Below are positions 32,417 through 41,637 of a stretch of DNA of 64,000 nucleotides, piece by piece. Within the stretch, counting starts at the first letter, position 1. Every line of letters begins with the position of its first letter. The notes under the pieces were generated by a model that was given only the letters and a program-made list of their open reading frames with translations, was not told the DNA's origin and ran no database searches. This stretch comes from Burkholderia stagnalis (GTDB lineage Bacteria; Pseudomonadota; Gammaproteobacteria; Burkholderiales; Burkholderiaceae). Both the position numbers and the translations under genes were made by a program. Location: the NCBI RefSeq assembly GCF_902830275.1, contig NZ_CADESW010000028.1, forward strand, positions 36,890-100,889, in the 5' to 3' direction.

Positions 32417-34513
32417 GTGAACGTTTTCTTCGAGGAATCGGGCAGTTTCAAGGCGGGCAGCGTGCTGTCGCGCCAGGGCGACGCGTTTCAGGTCGAGTTG
32501 CCCGGCGGGCGGCGCGCCAAGGTGCGCGCGAAGGACGTGCTGATCGAATTCGAGAAGCCGGCCGCGAGCGAACTGATGCAGGAGGCCGACGCGGCCGCGC
32601 AGCAGATCGACCTGGATTTCCTGTGGGAATGCGCGCCGGCGGAGGAATTCGCGTATACGGCGCTCGCCGACGAATACTTCGGCACGACCTACGGCCCGGT
32701 CGAGCGCGCGGCGCTCGTGCTGCGCCTGCATGGCTCGCCCGTGTATTTCCGCCGCAAGGGGCGCGGCCAGTATCAGCGCGCGCCGGAAGAGCAGCTGAAG
32801 ATGGCGCTCGCGTCGCTCGAGCGCAAGCGCCAGCAGGCGCTCGTGCAGGCGCAGTACGAAGAGGAGCTGAAGGCCGGCAAGCTGCCGGAAGCGTTCGACG
32901 GCAAGGTGCTCGCGCTGCTCACGCGCCCGGACAAGAACGCGATCGAATACAAGGCGCTCGAGGCGGCGGCCGGCGCGCGCGGCGTGTCGCCGGCGCGGCT
33001 GATGCTCGACTGCGGCGGCATCGCGTCCGCGCGCGCGCTGCACGAGGCGCGCTTCCTCGCCGAATTCTTCCCGCACGGCACCGGCTTTCCGCCGGTCAGC
33101 GTCGGTGCGCTGCCGGACGACCTGCCGCGCGCGGACGTCTCGGCGTTCTCGATCGACGACGTCACGACGACCGAAATCGACGACGCGTTCTCGGTCGAGC
33201 ACCTGAGCGACGGCCGCGTGCGGATCGGCGTGCACATCGCGGCGCCGGCGCTGGGCATCGCGCGCGGCGACGCGGTCGACGCGATCGCGCGCACGCGCCT
33301 GTCGACCGTGTACATGCCCGGCGACAAGATCACGATGCTGCCGGACGACGTCGTCGACGTGTTCACGCTGAAGGAGGGCGACTATCGCCCGGCGCTGTCG
33401 CTGTACATCATCGTGAACCGCGAAACTCAGGAGATCGTCGCGAACGAGACGCGCGCCGAACTCGTGTTCGTGAAGAACAACCTGCGCCACAACACGCTCG
33501 ACGAGCTCGTCACCGAGGAGACGCTCGCCGACGGCAGCGGCGACTATCCGCACAAGGACGACATCGCGGTGCTGTGGCCGCTCGCGCAGGCGCTGTTCGA
33601 GAAGCGCCAGCTGGCGCGCGCGGGCTACGGCCTGAAGCGCGAAGTGCAGCGCAACACCGACTACAACTTCTACGTCGACGGCGAACGCGTGACGATCACG
33701 CCGCGCCGGCGCGGCTCGCCGCTCGACCTGATCGTGTCGGAGCTCGCGATCCTCGCGAACTCGACATGGGGCGCGTTCCTGCACGACCACACGGTGCCGG
33801 GCATCTATCGCTCGCAGCGCGGCTTCGGCGCGCCGGGCCCGAAGCGCACGCGGATGCAGACGACGGCCGCGCCGCACGAAGGCCTCGGCGTGCCGCAGTA
33901 CGCGTGGAGCACGTCGCCGCTGCGCCGCTACGTCGACCTCGTCAACCAGTGGCAGCTGCTCGCATGCGTGCAGCACGGCGTCACCGCGAAGCTCGCCGCG
34001 CCGTTCAAGCCGAAGGATGCCGATCTGTACGCGGTCGTGCAGGGCTTCGACGACACCTATTCCGCATACGCCGACTACCAGCGCCGGATGGAATATTTCT
34101 GGTGCCTGCGCTGGCTCCAGCAGGAAGGCAAGAAGCAGGTCGTCGCGAGCGTCGTGAAGGGTGACCTCGTGCGTCTCGAGGACGTGCCGCTGCTGCTGCA
34201 CGTGCCGGCGCTCGGCGTGCATGCGCGCGGCACGCGCGTGCTGCTCGACGTGATGTCGATCGACGAGCTGACGATCGAGGCATCGGTGCGGCTGCTCAAC
34301 GTGCTCGACGCGCCGGTCGTGTCGGGCGGCGAAGCGGGCGAGGAGGAGGAAGACGGCGAGGGCGGCGACGACGTGCTGCTCGACGCGGGCGACGCGTCGG
34401 CGGAAGCCGAGGCCGAGGCGCTGGCCGAGGCTGGAGCCGAAGCCGATGCCGGCGCAGGCGGCAGCGACGGCGCCGCGGAAAACAACGGCAACGAGGAGGA
34501 GCGCGCATCATGA
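32417..34513 (+). CDS. RNB-domain exoribonuclease (RNase II/R family)
   Basis: The 698-residue protein has an RNB catalytic domain (about residues 230-540) with the acidic cluster DDVTTTEIDDAF that binds magnesium, and the later GAPGPKRTRMQT and SPLRRYVDLVNQ segments. The N-terminal cold-shock domains typical of RNase R are not obvious. A C-terminal tail of about 65 residues is highly acidic and alanine-rich. The start is a GTG at 32417. Its stop overlaps the aroE start by four bases. Confidence 0.9.
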   Translation: MNVFFEESGSFKAGSVLSRQGDAFQVELPGGRRAKVRAKDVLIEFEKPAASELMQEADAAAQQIDLDFLWECAPAEEFAYTALADEYFGTTYGPVERAALVLRLHGSPVYFRRKGRGQYQRAPEEQLKMALASLERKRQQALVQAQYEEELKAGKLPEAFDGKVLALLTRPDKNAIEYKALEAAAGARGVSPARLMLDCGGIASARALHEARFLAEFFPHGTGFPPVSVGALPDDLPRADVSAFSIDDVTTTEIDDAFSVEHLSDGRVRIGVHIAAPALGIARGDAVDAIARTRLSTVYMPGDKITMLPDDVVDVFTLKEGDYRPALSLYIIVNRETQEIVANETRAELVFVKNNLRHNTLDELVTEETLADGSGDYPHKDDIAVLWPLAQALFEKRQLARAGYGLKREVQRNTDYNFYVDGERVTITPRRRGSPLDLIVSELAILANSTWGAFLHDHTVPGIYRSQRGFGAPGPKRTRMQTTAAPHEGLGVPQYAWSTSPLRRYVDLVNQWQLLACVQHGVTAKLAAPFKPKDADLYAVVQGFDDTYSAYADYQRRMEYFWCLRWLQQEGKKQVVASVVKGDLVRLEDVPLLLHVPALGVHARGTRVLLDVMSIDELTIEASVRLLNVLDAPVVSGGEAGEEEEDGEGGDDVLLDAGDASAEAEAEALAEAGAEADAGAGGSDGAAENNGNEEERAS

Positions 34514-35376
34514 CTTCGGCCGCGTCGGCGAGCGGGCCGGACCGCTACGTCGTGTTCGGTAACCCGGTGGCGCACAGCAAGTCGCCGTTCATTCATGCGC
34601 GGTTCGCCGCGCAGACCGGCGAGCCGGTCGTGTACGAACACCGGCTCGCGCCGGTCGGCGGGTTCGAGGCGGCCGTGCGCGAATTCATCGCCGAAGGCGG
34701 CTGCGGCGCGAACGTGACGGTGCCGTTCAAGCTCGACGCGCATGCGCTCGCCGACACGCTGTCGCCGCGCGCGGCGGCCGCGGGCGCGGTGAATACGCTG
34801 CGCTTCGACGCCGACGGCGGCATTCATGGCGACAACACCGACGGCGTCGGCCTCGTGCGCGACATCGAGACGAACCTCGGCGTGCGTCTTGCCGGCACGC
34901 GCATCCTGCTGCTGGGCGCCGGCGGCGCCGCGCGCGGCGTCGTGCTGCCGATGCTCGAGCGCGCGCCGCTGTCGATCACGATCGTGAACCGCACCGCGAG
35001 CAAGGCGGAAGCGCTCATCGGCCAGTTCACGCAGGCCGCGCACGACGCGGGCTGCACGCTGGCGGGCGGCGGCCCGGACACGGTGCGCGCGCAGCCGTAC
35101 GACGTGATCGTCAACGCGACCGCGGGCAGCCTCGACGCGGCGCTGCCGGATTGCGACCCGGCCGCCTTCGGGCCGGGCACGCTCGCGTACGACATGATGT
35201 ACGGCGCGCAGCCGACCGTGTTCATGCAGCATGCGGCGTCGCTCGGCGCGCGCACGGCGGACGGGCTCGGCATGCTCGTCGAGCAGGCGGCCGAATCGTT
35301 CTTCATCTGGCGCGGCGTGCGGCCGGACGGCGCGCCGGTGCTCGCCGCGCTGCGCCAGGCGCTCGCCGCGCACTGA
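34510..35376 (+). CDS. aroE: Shikimate dehydrogenase
   Basis: AroE reduces 3-dehydroshikimate with NADPH. The 288-residue protein has the shikimate-binding NPVAHSKSP motif, the catalytic lysine in NVTVPFKLD, GDNTDGVG, and the nucleotide loop LLLGAGGAARGV. aroQ, an earlier step of the same pathway, is also in the window. The ATG overlaps the RNB gene stop (ATGA). Confidence 0.96.
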   Translation: MTSAASASGPDRYVVFGNPVAHSKSPFIHARFAAQTGEPVVYEHRLAPVGGFEAAVREFIAEGGCGANVTVPFKLDAHALADTLSPRAAAAGAVNTLRFDADGGIHGDNTDGVGLVRDIETNLGVRLAGTRILLLGAGGAARGVVLPMLERAPLSITIVNRTASKAEALIGQFTQAAHDAGCTLAGGGPDTVRAQPYDVIVNATAGSLDAALPDCDPAAFGPGTLAYDMMYGAQPTVFMQHAASLGARTADGLGMLVEQAAESFFIWRGVRPDGAPVLAALRQALAAH

Positions 35377-35392
35377 GCGGAGCCGGCGGCAG

Positions 35393-36133
35393 GTGGTCGC
35401 GGTGAGCGGTACGCAGCGGCGCGAGCGGGCGGTCGGCCCGGCGCGCTGGCTCGTCTACGCGGGTTCCGTATTGGCGGGCGCGTGGCTCGCGACGCAGCTG
35501 TTCTATTTCGCGCAGATCGCGCTGTGGTCGGTCGTGAACCCCGGCTCGACCGCGTTCATGCGCACCGACGCGTGGTGGCTGTCGCGCGACACGCCGCCCG
35601 CGCGCATCCAGCACCAGTGGGTGCCGTACGACCAGATCTCGCGCAACCTGAAGCGCGCGCTGATCGCGTCGGAGGACGCGACCTTCGCCACCAACAACGG
35701 CTACGACGTCGACGCGATCCTGCAGGCGTGGGAGAAGAACAAGATGCGCGGGCGCATCGTCGCCGGCGGCTCGACGATCACGCAGCAGCTCGCGCGCAAC
35801 CTGTTCCTGTCGCGCGAGAAGAGCTACATCCGCAAGGGGCAGGAGCTGATCATCACGTGGATGCTCGAGACGCTGCTCGACAAGGAGCGGATCTTCGAGA
35901 TCTATCTGAATTCCGTCGAATGGGGGCGGGGCGTGTATGGCGCCGAAGCGGCCGCGCGCTACTACTACCGGATCCCGGCCAGCCGGCTCGGCGCGTGGCA
36001 ATCCGCGCGCCTCGCGGTGATGCTGCCGAAGCCGCGCTATTTCGACGCGCATCGCGGCACCGCGTACCAGGCGCAGCGCGCGGCGGTGATCGCACGCCGG
36101 ATGGGCGCGGCCGCGCTGCCGCAATCGGAGTGA
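35393..36133 (+). CDS. mtgA: Monofunctional biosynthetic peptidoglycan glycosyltransferase
   Basis: MtgA polymerises lipid II into glycan strands. The 246-residue protein has one N-terminal transmembrane helix (WLVYAGSVLAGAWLATQLFY) and the GT51 domain with SEDATFATNNG (containing the first catalytic glutamate), GGSTITQQLARNLF and YLNSVEWGRGVYGAE. The start is a GTG at 35393, with GGAG ten bases upstream; a GTG at 35402 is possible. It follows aroE by 16 bases. Confidence 0.94.
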   Translation: MVAVSGTQRRERAVGPARWLVYAGSVLAGAWLATQLFYFAQIALWSVVNPGSTAFMRTDAWWLSRDTPPARIQHQWVPYDQISRNLKRALIASEDATFATNNGYDVDAILQAWEKNKMRGRIVAGGSTITQQLARNLFLSREKSYIRKGQELIITWMLETLLDKERIFEIYLNSVEWGRGVYGAEAAARYYYRIPASRLGAWQSARLAVMLPKPRYFDAHRGTAYQAQRAAVIARRMGAAALPQSE

Positions 36134-36563
36134 GCGCCCGGCGCGCCGTTCGGCGCATTGCCGGTTCCGTCGCTGCGGCATGATTCCCGCGCGGCGGTGC
36201 ACGCATGCTGCGGCGCATCGTGCCCGCATTATTTAGATGAATCCGTCTATTTCGATTTCGTGGCCAATGCCTGGGTCCGATGCGCATCGTCGCGTCGATG
36301 CGGGCCGAAAGGCGTCGCTTTTTAGCCGAACCGGATAAACACGCGGATCGCTGAAAGGCGCGTGAAATTCGATGTTTCGGGATTCGAATCATTTCTGAAA
36401 GCTGCCCGTCACGCTGCATTTCCTTCGAATATTTCCAAGTTTTTCAAAGCCGGGCACGTCGCGTATATTGGCCGGCGCCTCGGCCTATCGGCCGCGCATG
36501 CGAGGCGGGGGGCGGCCTATCCGGCTGCTCGACACGACAACATTCGAGAGAAGGAAAGCAACG
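36134..36563 (+). other. 430-base non-coding gap before the carboxypeptidase gene
   Basis: No gene is supported here. The stretch about 36230-36460 is AT-richer than its surroundings. A TATATT box at 36464-36469 is a possible -10 element for the S10 peptidase gene, but no good -35 partner is visible. No terminator for mtgA with a T run was found. Confidence 0.4.
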
Positions 36564-38180
36564 ATGCCAGCGAGCAAAGCGAAGCTGTTGGTTGGTGTGG
36601 TTCTCTCTTCGCTGATCCTGGCGGCGTGCAACGGAGACGACATTACGTCGGCCTCCGGTGCCACCAGCGCCGACAGCTCAGCCGATCCCGCCGCCCGGGC
36701 GGACAAGCCGTACAACGATCCCAACCGCTATTCCTCGAGTCCGGGCGCGTCGCTCGCCGCGTCGGCCGCGCTCGAACGCGCGGCCGTCACGCATCACCAG
36801 ATCACGCTGAACGGCAAGACGATCAGCTACACCGCCACCGCCGGCCACCTGACCGCGCGCAACCCGCAGACAGGCGCGCCGGAAGCGTCGTTCTTCTACG
36901 TCGCCTATACGGCCGACAACCAGCCCGCGGCGAACCGGCCGGTCACGTTCCTGTACAACGGCGGCCCGGGTTCCGCGTCGGTGTGGCTGCATCTCGGCTC
37001 GTTCGGCCCGCGGCGCATCCAGACCGGCGACCCGAACGCGAACAACGCGTCGTTCCCGTTCGTCGACAACGCGGAGAGCCTGCTCGACACGACCGATCTC
37101 GTGTTCGTCGATGCGATCGGCACGGGCTTCTCGGAAGCGATCGCGCCGAACACGAACCAGAGCTTCTGGGGCGTCGACCAGGACGGCGGCGCGTTCCGCG
37201 ACTTCGTGGTCCGCTACCTGGCCGTGAACCAGCGCGGCGCGTCGCCGAAGTACCTGTTCGGCGAATCGTACGGCACGCCGCGCACCGATGTGCTCGCGAA
37301 CCTGCTCGAGTCGGCCGGCGTGAATCTCGCCGGCATCGTGCTGCAGTCGTCGATCCTCGACTACAACGCGAACTGCGACATGGCGAGCAACAACGTCGGC
37401 AACTCGAACAACGGCTCGAGCCCGATCAGCTGCGCGGGCTTCGTGCCGAGCTACGGCGCGGTCGGCGCGTATTACCAGCTCGACAACCCGAACCCGTCGA
37501 ACCTGCCGCAGTACGCGGACCAGATGCGCCTGCTGACGGCCGGCACCTACGTGCCCGCGGTGAACGCGTACCTGGCGAGCCATGCGCAGCCGTCGAGCGG
37601 CCTCGTCACGACGATGGCGAACGCGACGGGCGCGAAGACGTCGCTGTGGCATGCCGACTTCAACGTGATCCCGACCTTCTACGACAACAGCTACCAGCTG
37701 TCGCTGATCCCGGGCACGCTGATCGGCCGCTACGACGCGCGCGTGAACGTGCCGCTGTCGAGCCCGCTCGCGGCGGACGGCGATCCGTCGAGCTCGTTCA
37801 TCACGAAGCCGTTCACCGACACGATCGGCCGCTATCTGCCGAACGAGCTGAAGTACTCGGCGCAATCGGCCTATTCTGTAAGCAGCAATGCGATCCAGAC
37901 GTGGGACTGGAGCCACGACGGCCTCGCGATGCCCGACACGATTCCCGATCTTGCCGCTGCGCTGACGCTGAATCCGGCGCTGAAGATCCTGTCGCTGAAC
38001 GGGTACCACGACATCGCGACGCCGTTCTACCAGACGGAGCTCGATCTCGCGCGGCTCGGGTCGCAGCGGAACCTGACGATCAGGGACTATCAGGGTGGAC
38101 ACATGGTCTATCTCGACGATACGTCGCGCCCGCAGGAGAAAGCCGACCTGGTGACTTTCTACAACGCGGCCGCGCAGTGA
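36564..38180 (+). CDS. S10-family serine carboxypeptidase-like lipoprotein
   Basis: The 538-residue protein has a lipoprotein signal ending in LAAC near residue 21, then a serine/alanine linker, then the S10 fold. The nucleophile serine is in GESYGTPR, the oxyanion segment is FLYNGGPGSASVWLHL, the aspartate is in NGYHDIATP and the histidine in GGHMVYLD, so the triad is complete. S10 enzymes remove C-terminal residues at acidic pH. They are mostly eukaryotic or vacuolar, but an environmental bacterial branch exists. GAAGGAA precedes the ATG. Confidence 0.9.
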   Translation: MPASKAKLLVGVVLSSLILAACNGDDITSASGATSADSSADPAARADKPYNDPNRYSSSPGASLAASAALERAAVTHHQITLNGKTISYTATAGHLTARNPQTGAPEASFFYVAYTADNQPAANRPVTFLYNGGPGSASVWLHLGSFGPRRIQTGDPNANNASFPFVDNAESLLDTTDLVFVDAIGTGFSEAIAPNTNQSFWGVDQDGGAFRDFVVRYLAVNQRGASPKYLFGESYGTPRTDVLANLLESAGVNLAGIVLQSSILDYNANCDMASNNVGNSNNGSSPISCAGFVPSYGAVGAYYQLDNPNPSNLPQYADQMRLLTAGTYVPAVNAYLASHAQPSSGLVTTMANATGAKTSLWHADFNVIPTFYDNSYQLSLIPGTLIGRYDARVNVPLSSPLAADGDPSSSFITKPFTDTIGRYLPNELKYSAQSAYSVSSNAIQTWDWSHDGLAMPDTIPDLAAALTLNPALKILSLNGYHDIATPFYQTELDLARLGSQRNLTIRDYQGGHMVYLDDTSRPQEKADLVTFYNAAAQ

Positions 38181-38277
38181 CGCCATGCGCGTTTCCGGCG
38201 ACGGACACCCGGCGGGCGCGCGCCCGAGGGTGCCGCCGGCCGGGTGTCGACGACCTCATTCCAGACTGGAGCCTGAC

Positions 38278-38673
38278 ATGAAGAAGCGATTTATCGTCGT
38301 TGCCGCGGCGCTCGCGTGCGGGAGCCTCGTCACATCCCTGTCCGCGTTCGCGCAGGCGAGTGATGCCGCGCCGGTGCGTGCCCGCCAGGCGCAGCTCGGC
38401 GATCCGTACGTGCCGCCGGCCGCGCGCAAGCCGACCGCCGGCACGCAGACCACCGGCGCCGCGCTGCACGCGCAGGTGGTCGCCAAGCTCGCGCGGCAGT
38501 TCCGCGCGGCCGACACGCAGAACACCGGCACGGTGACGGAGGCGCAGGCACGCGCGGCCGGCCTCGGCTATGTCGCGAACCACTTCCGGCAGATCGACGC
38601 GACCGGCAGCGGGCGCGTGTCGTTCAGCGACGTGCAGCGCTACATGCAGACGCAAAGCGCAACCCAGCAGTAA
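38278..38673 (+). CDS. Secreted EF-hand-like protein
   Basis: The 131-residue protein has a Sec signal peptide (cleavage near AFAQA, about residue 25) and two degenerate EF-hand loops: DTQNTGTVTEAQ and DATGSGRVSFSD, each with alternating oxygen-bearing residues. It may bind calcium in the periplasm. It is 97 bases downstream of the carboxypeptidase gene and might be co-transcribed. Function is otherwise unknown. Confidence 0.8.
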   Translation: MKKRFIVVAAALACGSLVTSLSAFAQASDAAPVRARQAQLGDPYVPPAARKPTAGTQTTGAALHAQVVAKLARQFRAADTQNTGTVTEAQARAAGLGYVANHFRQIDATGSGRVSFSDVQRYMQTQSATQQ

Positions 38674-38778
38674 GCACCGCGCGCGGAAAACGGGGACGGG
38701 CCCGCGAAGCATGCGGGCGCGGCCCCATTTCGCCGCTGCCGCGCGGCTTCGTGCCGCCTGTTCTCAGTATCTGGACAA

Positions 38779-38819
38779 CGCATTCAAATATTGGAGCCGA
38801 ATGCGTGCGCTCCTACAAT
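38779..38819 (+). promoter_or_regulatory. Promoter and candidate operator of the iclR-dgo-ara operon
   Basis: The -35 box TTGGAG (38791-38796) and the -10 box TACAAT (38814-38819) are 17 bases apart. An inverted repeat CGCATTC (38779-38785) / GAATGCG (38799-38805) straddles the -35 box and is a plausible site for the IclR regulator encoded immediately downstream. The 5' leader would be about 175 bases. The rest of the gap 38674-39002 contains only GC-rich hairpin sequence. Confidence 0.65.
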
Positions 38820-39002
38820 CCGAAGCACATCGACAAGCTTCGGACTCCCGCATCGCGTGGCGCCCGACGCATACGGAGACACTTTCCATGACGTTCGCCG
38901 GGCGCATTCCTCGGTGCCTCGACCGCCGCTTCGCCGCGGCGCCGGACAGCGGTCCGGCGCGCGCGCCGCGGCTTCACCGATTCCGTTGAAGGCAGCCCGC
39001 CC

Positions 39003-39905
39003 ATGACCAAGATGCCCGTACCTCTTGCCCTCGACGGCCGCCGTCCGATAGTGGACGACGCGCCGGCGCTCACCGACAGCATCGGCGCGACCAGCACGCC
39101 GCTCGACCTCGCCGCGCAGCAGGCCGGTACGCAGACGCTGCTGCGCGGCCTCGCGATCCTCGAGGCGATCGCGAACGGCGCGCGCGACATGCGCTCGATC
39201 GGCGCGGCGCTCGGCACGACGCGCAGCACCACGCACCGTCTCGTCAGCAGCCTCGTGCAGGCGCGCTACCTGCGCCAGGTGCAGGGCGGCTACCTGCTCG
39301 GCCCGAAGCTGATCGAGCTCGGCACGATCGCGCTCGAGCAGATGCCGCTGACGGCCGTCGCCCGGCCGCACCTGGAAGCGCTCGCCGAAGCGACGCTCGA
39401 CACGATCCATCTCGGCGTGCGCGACGGCGACGACGTGCTCTACATCGACAAGATTCCCGGCACGCGCGGCCTCGAGATGCGCTCGCGGGTCGGCCACCGG
39501 ATGCCGCTCGCGTCGACCGGCATCGGCAAGGCGATGATGCTCGACCTCGAGCCCGACACGTGGCGCACGCTGTTCGAAGCCGCCAAGCGCGCGCTCGCCG
39601 GCGTGAATTTCAAGCCCGACAACCGGCCCGACACCGGTGCGTTCCTGCAGCGCATGGCGCATTACGCGGCGGGCGGCTACACGTTCGATCTCGAGGAAAA
39701 CGAAGCGTCGATCCGCTGCGTCGCGGCGCCGATCCGCGACGCATCCGGCGCGATCGTCGCGGCGGTGTCGGTCGCGAGCACGATTCCGTATATGCCGCAC
39801 GACCGCATGGACGAACTGATTCCGCTCGTGCAGCGCGAAGCGCGAGCCATTTCCGCGGAACTGGGCTGGAGCCCGCCGCAGGGTACCCGCAGGATCAAAC
39901 GATGA
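39003..39905 (+). CDS. IclR-family transcriptional regulator of the sugar operon
   Basis: The 300-residue protein has an N-terminal winged helix-turn-helix (about residues 40-100, including ALGTTRSTTHRLVSSL) and the IclR effector-binding domain (about 115-290). An N-terminal extension of about 35 residues precedes the HTH. Its stop overlaps the dgoK start, so it is the first gene of the operon and probably autoregulated. The likely effector is a sugar acid or 2-keto-3-deoxy acid, by analogy and context only. Confidence 0.88.
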   Translation: MTKMPVPLALDGRRPIVDDAPALTDSIGATSTPLDLAAQQAGTQTLLRGLAILEAIANGARDMRSIGAALGTTRSTTHRLVSSLVQARYLRQVQGGYLLGPKLIELGTIALEQMPLTAVARPHLEALAEATLDTIHLGVRDGDDVLYIDKIPGTRGLEMRSRVGHRMPLASTGIGKAMMLDLEPDTWRTLFEAAKRALAGVNFKPDNRPDTGAFLQRMAHYAAGGYTFDLEENEASIRCVAAPIRDASGAIVAAVSVASTIPYMPHDRMDELIPLVQREARAISAELGWSPPQGTRRIKR

Positions 39906-40930
39906 CGAACTCGACCGGGACCGCTCCGGAAACCTTCACCGCCGCCCCGTCGCTGATCGCGCTCGACTGGGGCACCACGTCGCTGCGCGCGTACCTGTAC
40001 GACGCGCACGGCGGCGTGCTCGCGACGCGCAGCCGCGCGGCGGGCGTGATGCACGTGCCGGCCGGCGGCGCGCGCGCGTTCGACGAGGCGTTCGAGGACG
40101 CGTGCGGCGACTGGCTCGCGCGTGCGCCCGGCGTGCCGGTGCTCGCCGCGGGCATGGTCGGCAGCGCGCAGGGCTGGCGCGAGGCGCCGTACGTCGAAGC
40201 GCCGGCGGGCGCCGACGCGCTCGCGGCCGGCCTCGTGACGGTCGAGAGCGCGCGCGGCGCGGTCGTGTCGATCGTGCCGGGCGTGATCGCGACGGGCGAG
40301 CTGCCCGACGTGATGCGCGGCGAAGAAACGCAGATCGTCGGCGCACTCGCCGATGGCGCTTCATTTGATTCCGATCGTTCAGGGCTACTGATCGGATTGC
40401 CGGGCACGCACGCGAAATGGGCGTGGGTGAAGGACGGGCTGATCGAGCGCTTCCAGACCTACATGACGGGCGAGCTGTTCGCCGTGCTGCGCGATCACAC
40501 GATCCTCGGCCGTACGATGCGCGCGCCCGAGACGCCGGACCGCGCGGCGTTCCTGCGCGGCGTGTCGATCGCGCGCGGCGCGCAGCGCGCCGGCATGCTC
40601 GCGACGATCTTCAGCACCCGCACGCTGGGCCTGACCGGCCGGCTCGCGCCGCACGCGCAGGGCGACTACCTGTCCGGCCTGCTGATCGGCCATGAGCTGA
40701 ACGCGCTCGACGCGATGCTCGCGGAGGAACGCGGTATCGCGCTCGCGAGCCAGCCGCTGCTGCTGATCGGCGACGACCGCCTGTGCGCGCGCTACGTCGA
40801 TGCGCTGCACGCGTTCGGCAGCACGCACGCGCGGGTCGTCGCGCATGCGACCGAGCGCGGCCTGTGGCAGATCGCGGCGCGCGCGGGGCTCGTGCGCGCC
40901 GATGGCGTACCCGCCTGCGCTGCCCGATGA
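39902..40930 (+). CDS. dgoK: 2-dehydro-3-deoxygalactonokinase
   Basis: DgoK phosphorylates 2-keto-3-deoxy-D-galactonate. The 342-residue protein has the family N-terminus LIALDWGTTSLRAYLYD and a mid-protein GLPGTHAKWAWV segment. The ATG at 39902 overlaps the iclR stop by four bases (ATGA). Next to dgoA, this places the cluster in the De Ley-Doudoroff pathway of galactose. Confidence 0.93.
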   Translation: MTNSTGTAPETFTAAPSLIALDWGTTSLRAYLYDAHGGVLATRSRAAGVMHVPAGGARAFDEAFEDACGDWLARAPGVPVLAAGMVGSAQGWREAPYVEAPAGADALAAGLVTVESARGAVVSIVPGVIATGELPDVMRGEETQIVGALADGASFDSDRSGLLIGLPGTHAKWAWVKDGLIERFQTYMTGELFAVLRDHTILGRTMRAPETPDRAAFLRGVSIARGAQRAGMLATIFSTRTLGLTGRLAPHAQGDYLSGLLIGHELNALDAMLAEERGIALASQPLLLIGDDRLCARYVDALHAFGSTHARVVAHATERGLWQIAARAGLVRADGVPACAAR

Positions 40931-40959
40931 ACCGAACCATTCGAGGGGGGAAATCCTTC

Positions 40960-41637
40960 ATGTCGTCCGAACTCACGCTGCCCGCGCCGTACGCGCCGCA
41001 TGCCGCGCTGATGCAGGCGTTCGCCGCGTGCCCGCTGATCGCGATCCTGCGCGGCATCACGCCCGCCGACGCCGCGGCGCACGGCCACGCGCTGTATGAA
41101 GCGGGCCTGCGCATCGTCGAGGTGCCGCTCAATTCGCCCGAGCCGTTCGACAGCATTGCCGCGCTGCGCCGCGCGCTGCCCGGCGACGCGATCGTCGGCG
41201 CCGGCACCGTGCTGCGCCCCGAATACGTCGATCGCGTGCAGGACGCGGGCGGCGCGCTGATCGTGATGCCGCACAGCGACGGCGCGGTGATCCGCCGCGC
41301 GCGCGAGCGCGGCCTCGCGAGCGCGCCCGGCGTCGCGACGCCGACCGAGGCGTTCGCCGCGCTCGCGAACGGCGCGGACGTGCTGAAGATGTTCCCGGCC
41401 GAGCAGCTCGGCGTGCCCGTCGTGAAGGCGTGGCGCGCGGTGATCGATCGCGCGGTGCCGTTGATCCCGGTCGGCGGCGTCACGCCCGACAACATGCAGC
41501 CGTTCCTCGCGGCCGGCGCGAACGGCTTCGGGCTCGGCTCGGCGCTGTACCGGCCCGGCCAGTCCGCCGACGCGACCGCGGCGAACGCGCGCGCGTTCGT
41601 GGCGGGCCTGCGCGCGGCGCGCGGCGGAGCGGCATGA
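40960..41637 (+). CDS. dgoA: 2-dehydro-3-deoxy-6-phosphogalactonate aldolase
   Basis: DgoA splits KDPGal to pyruvate and glyceraldehyde 3-phosphate. The 225-residue barrel has the early glutamate in RIVEVPLNSPE, and the Schiff-base lysine in ADVLKMFPAEQLG. The ATG at 40960 is preceded by a strong GGGGGGA site. An in-frame ATG at 40927 overlapping the dgoK stop is the alternative start. The 3' end overlaps the next gene by four bases. Confidence 0.93.
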   Translation: MSSELTLPAPYAPHAALMQAFAACPLIAILRGITPADAAAHGHALYEAGLRIVEVPLNSPEPFDSIAALRRALPGDAIVGAGTVLRPEYVDRVQDAGGALIVMPHSDGAVIRRARERGLASAPGVATPTEAFAALANGADVLKMFPAEQLGVPVVKAWRAVIDRAVPLIPVGGVTPDNMQPFLAAGANGFGLGSALYRPGQSADATAANARAFVAGLRAARGGAA

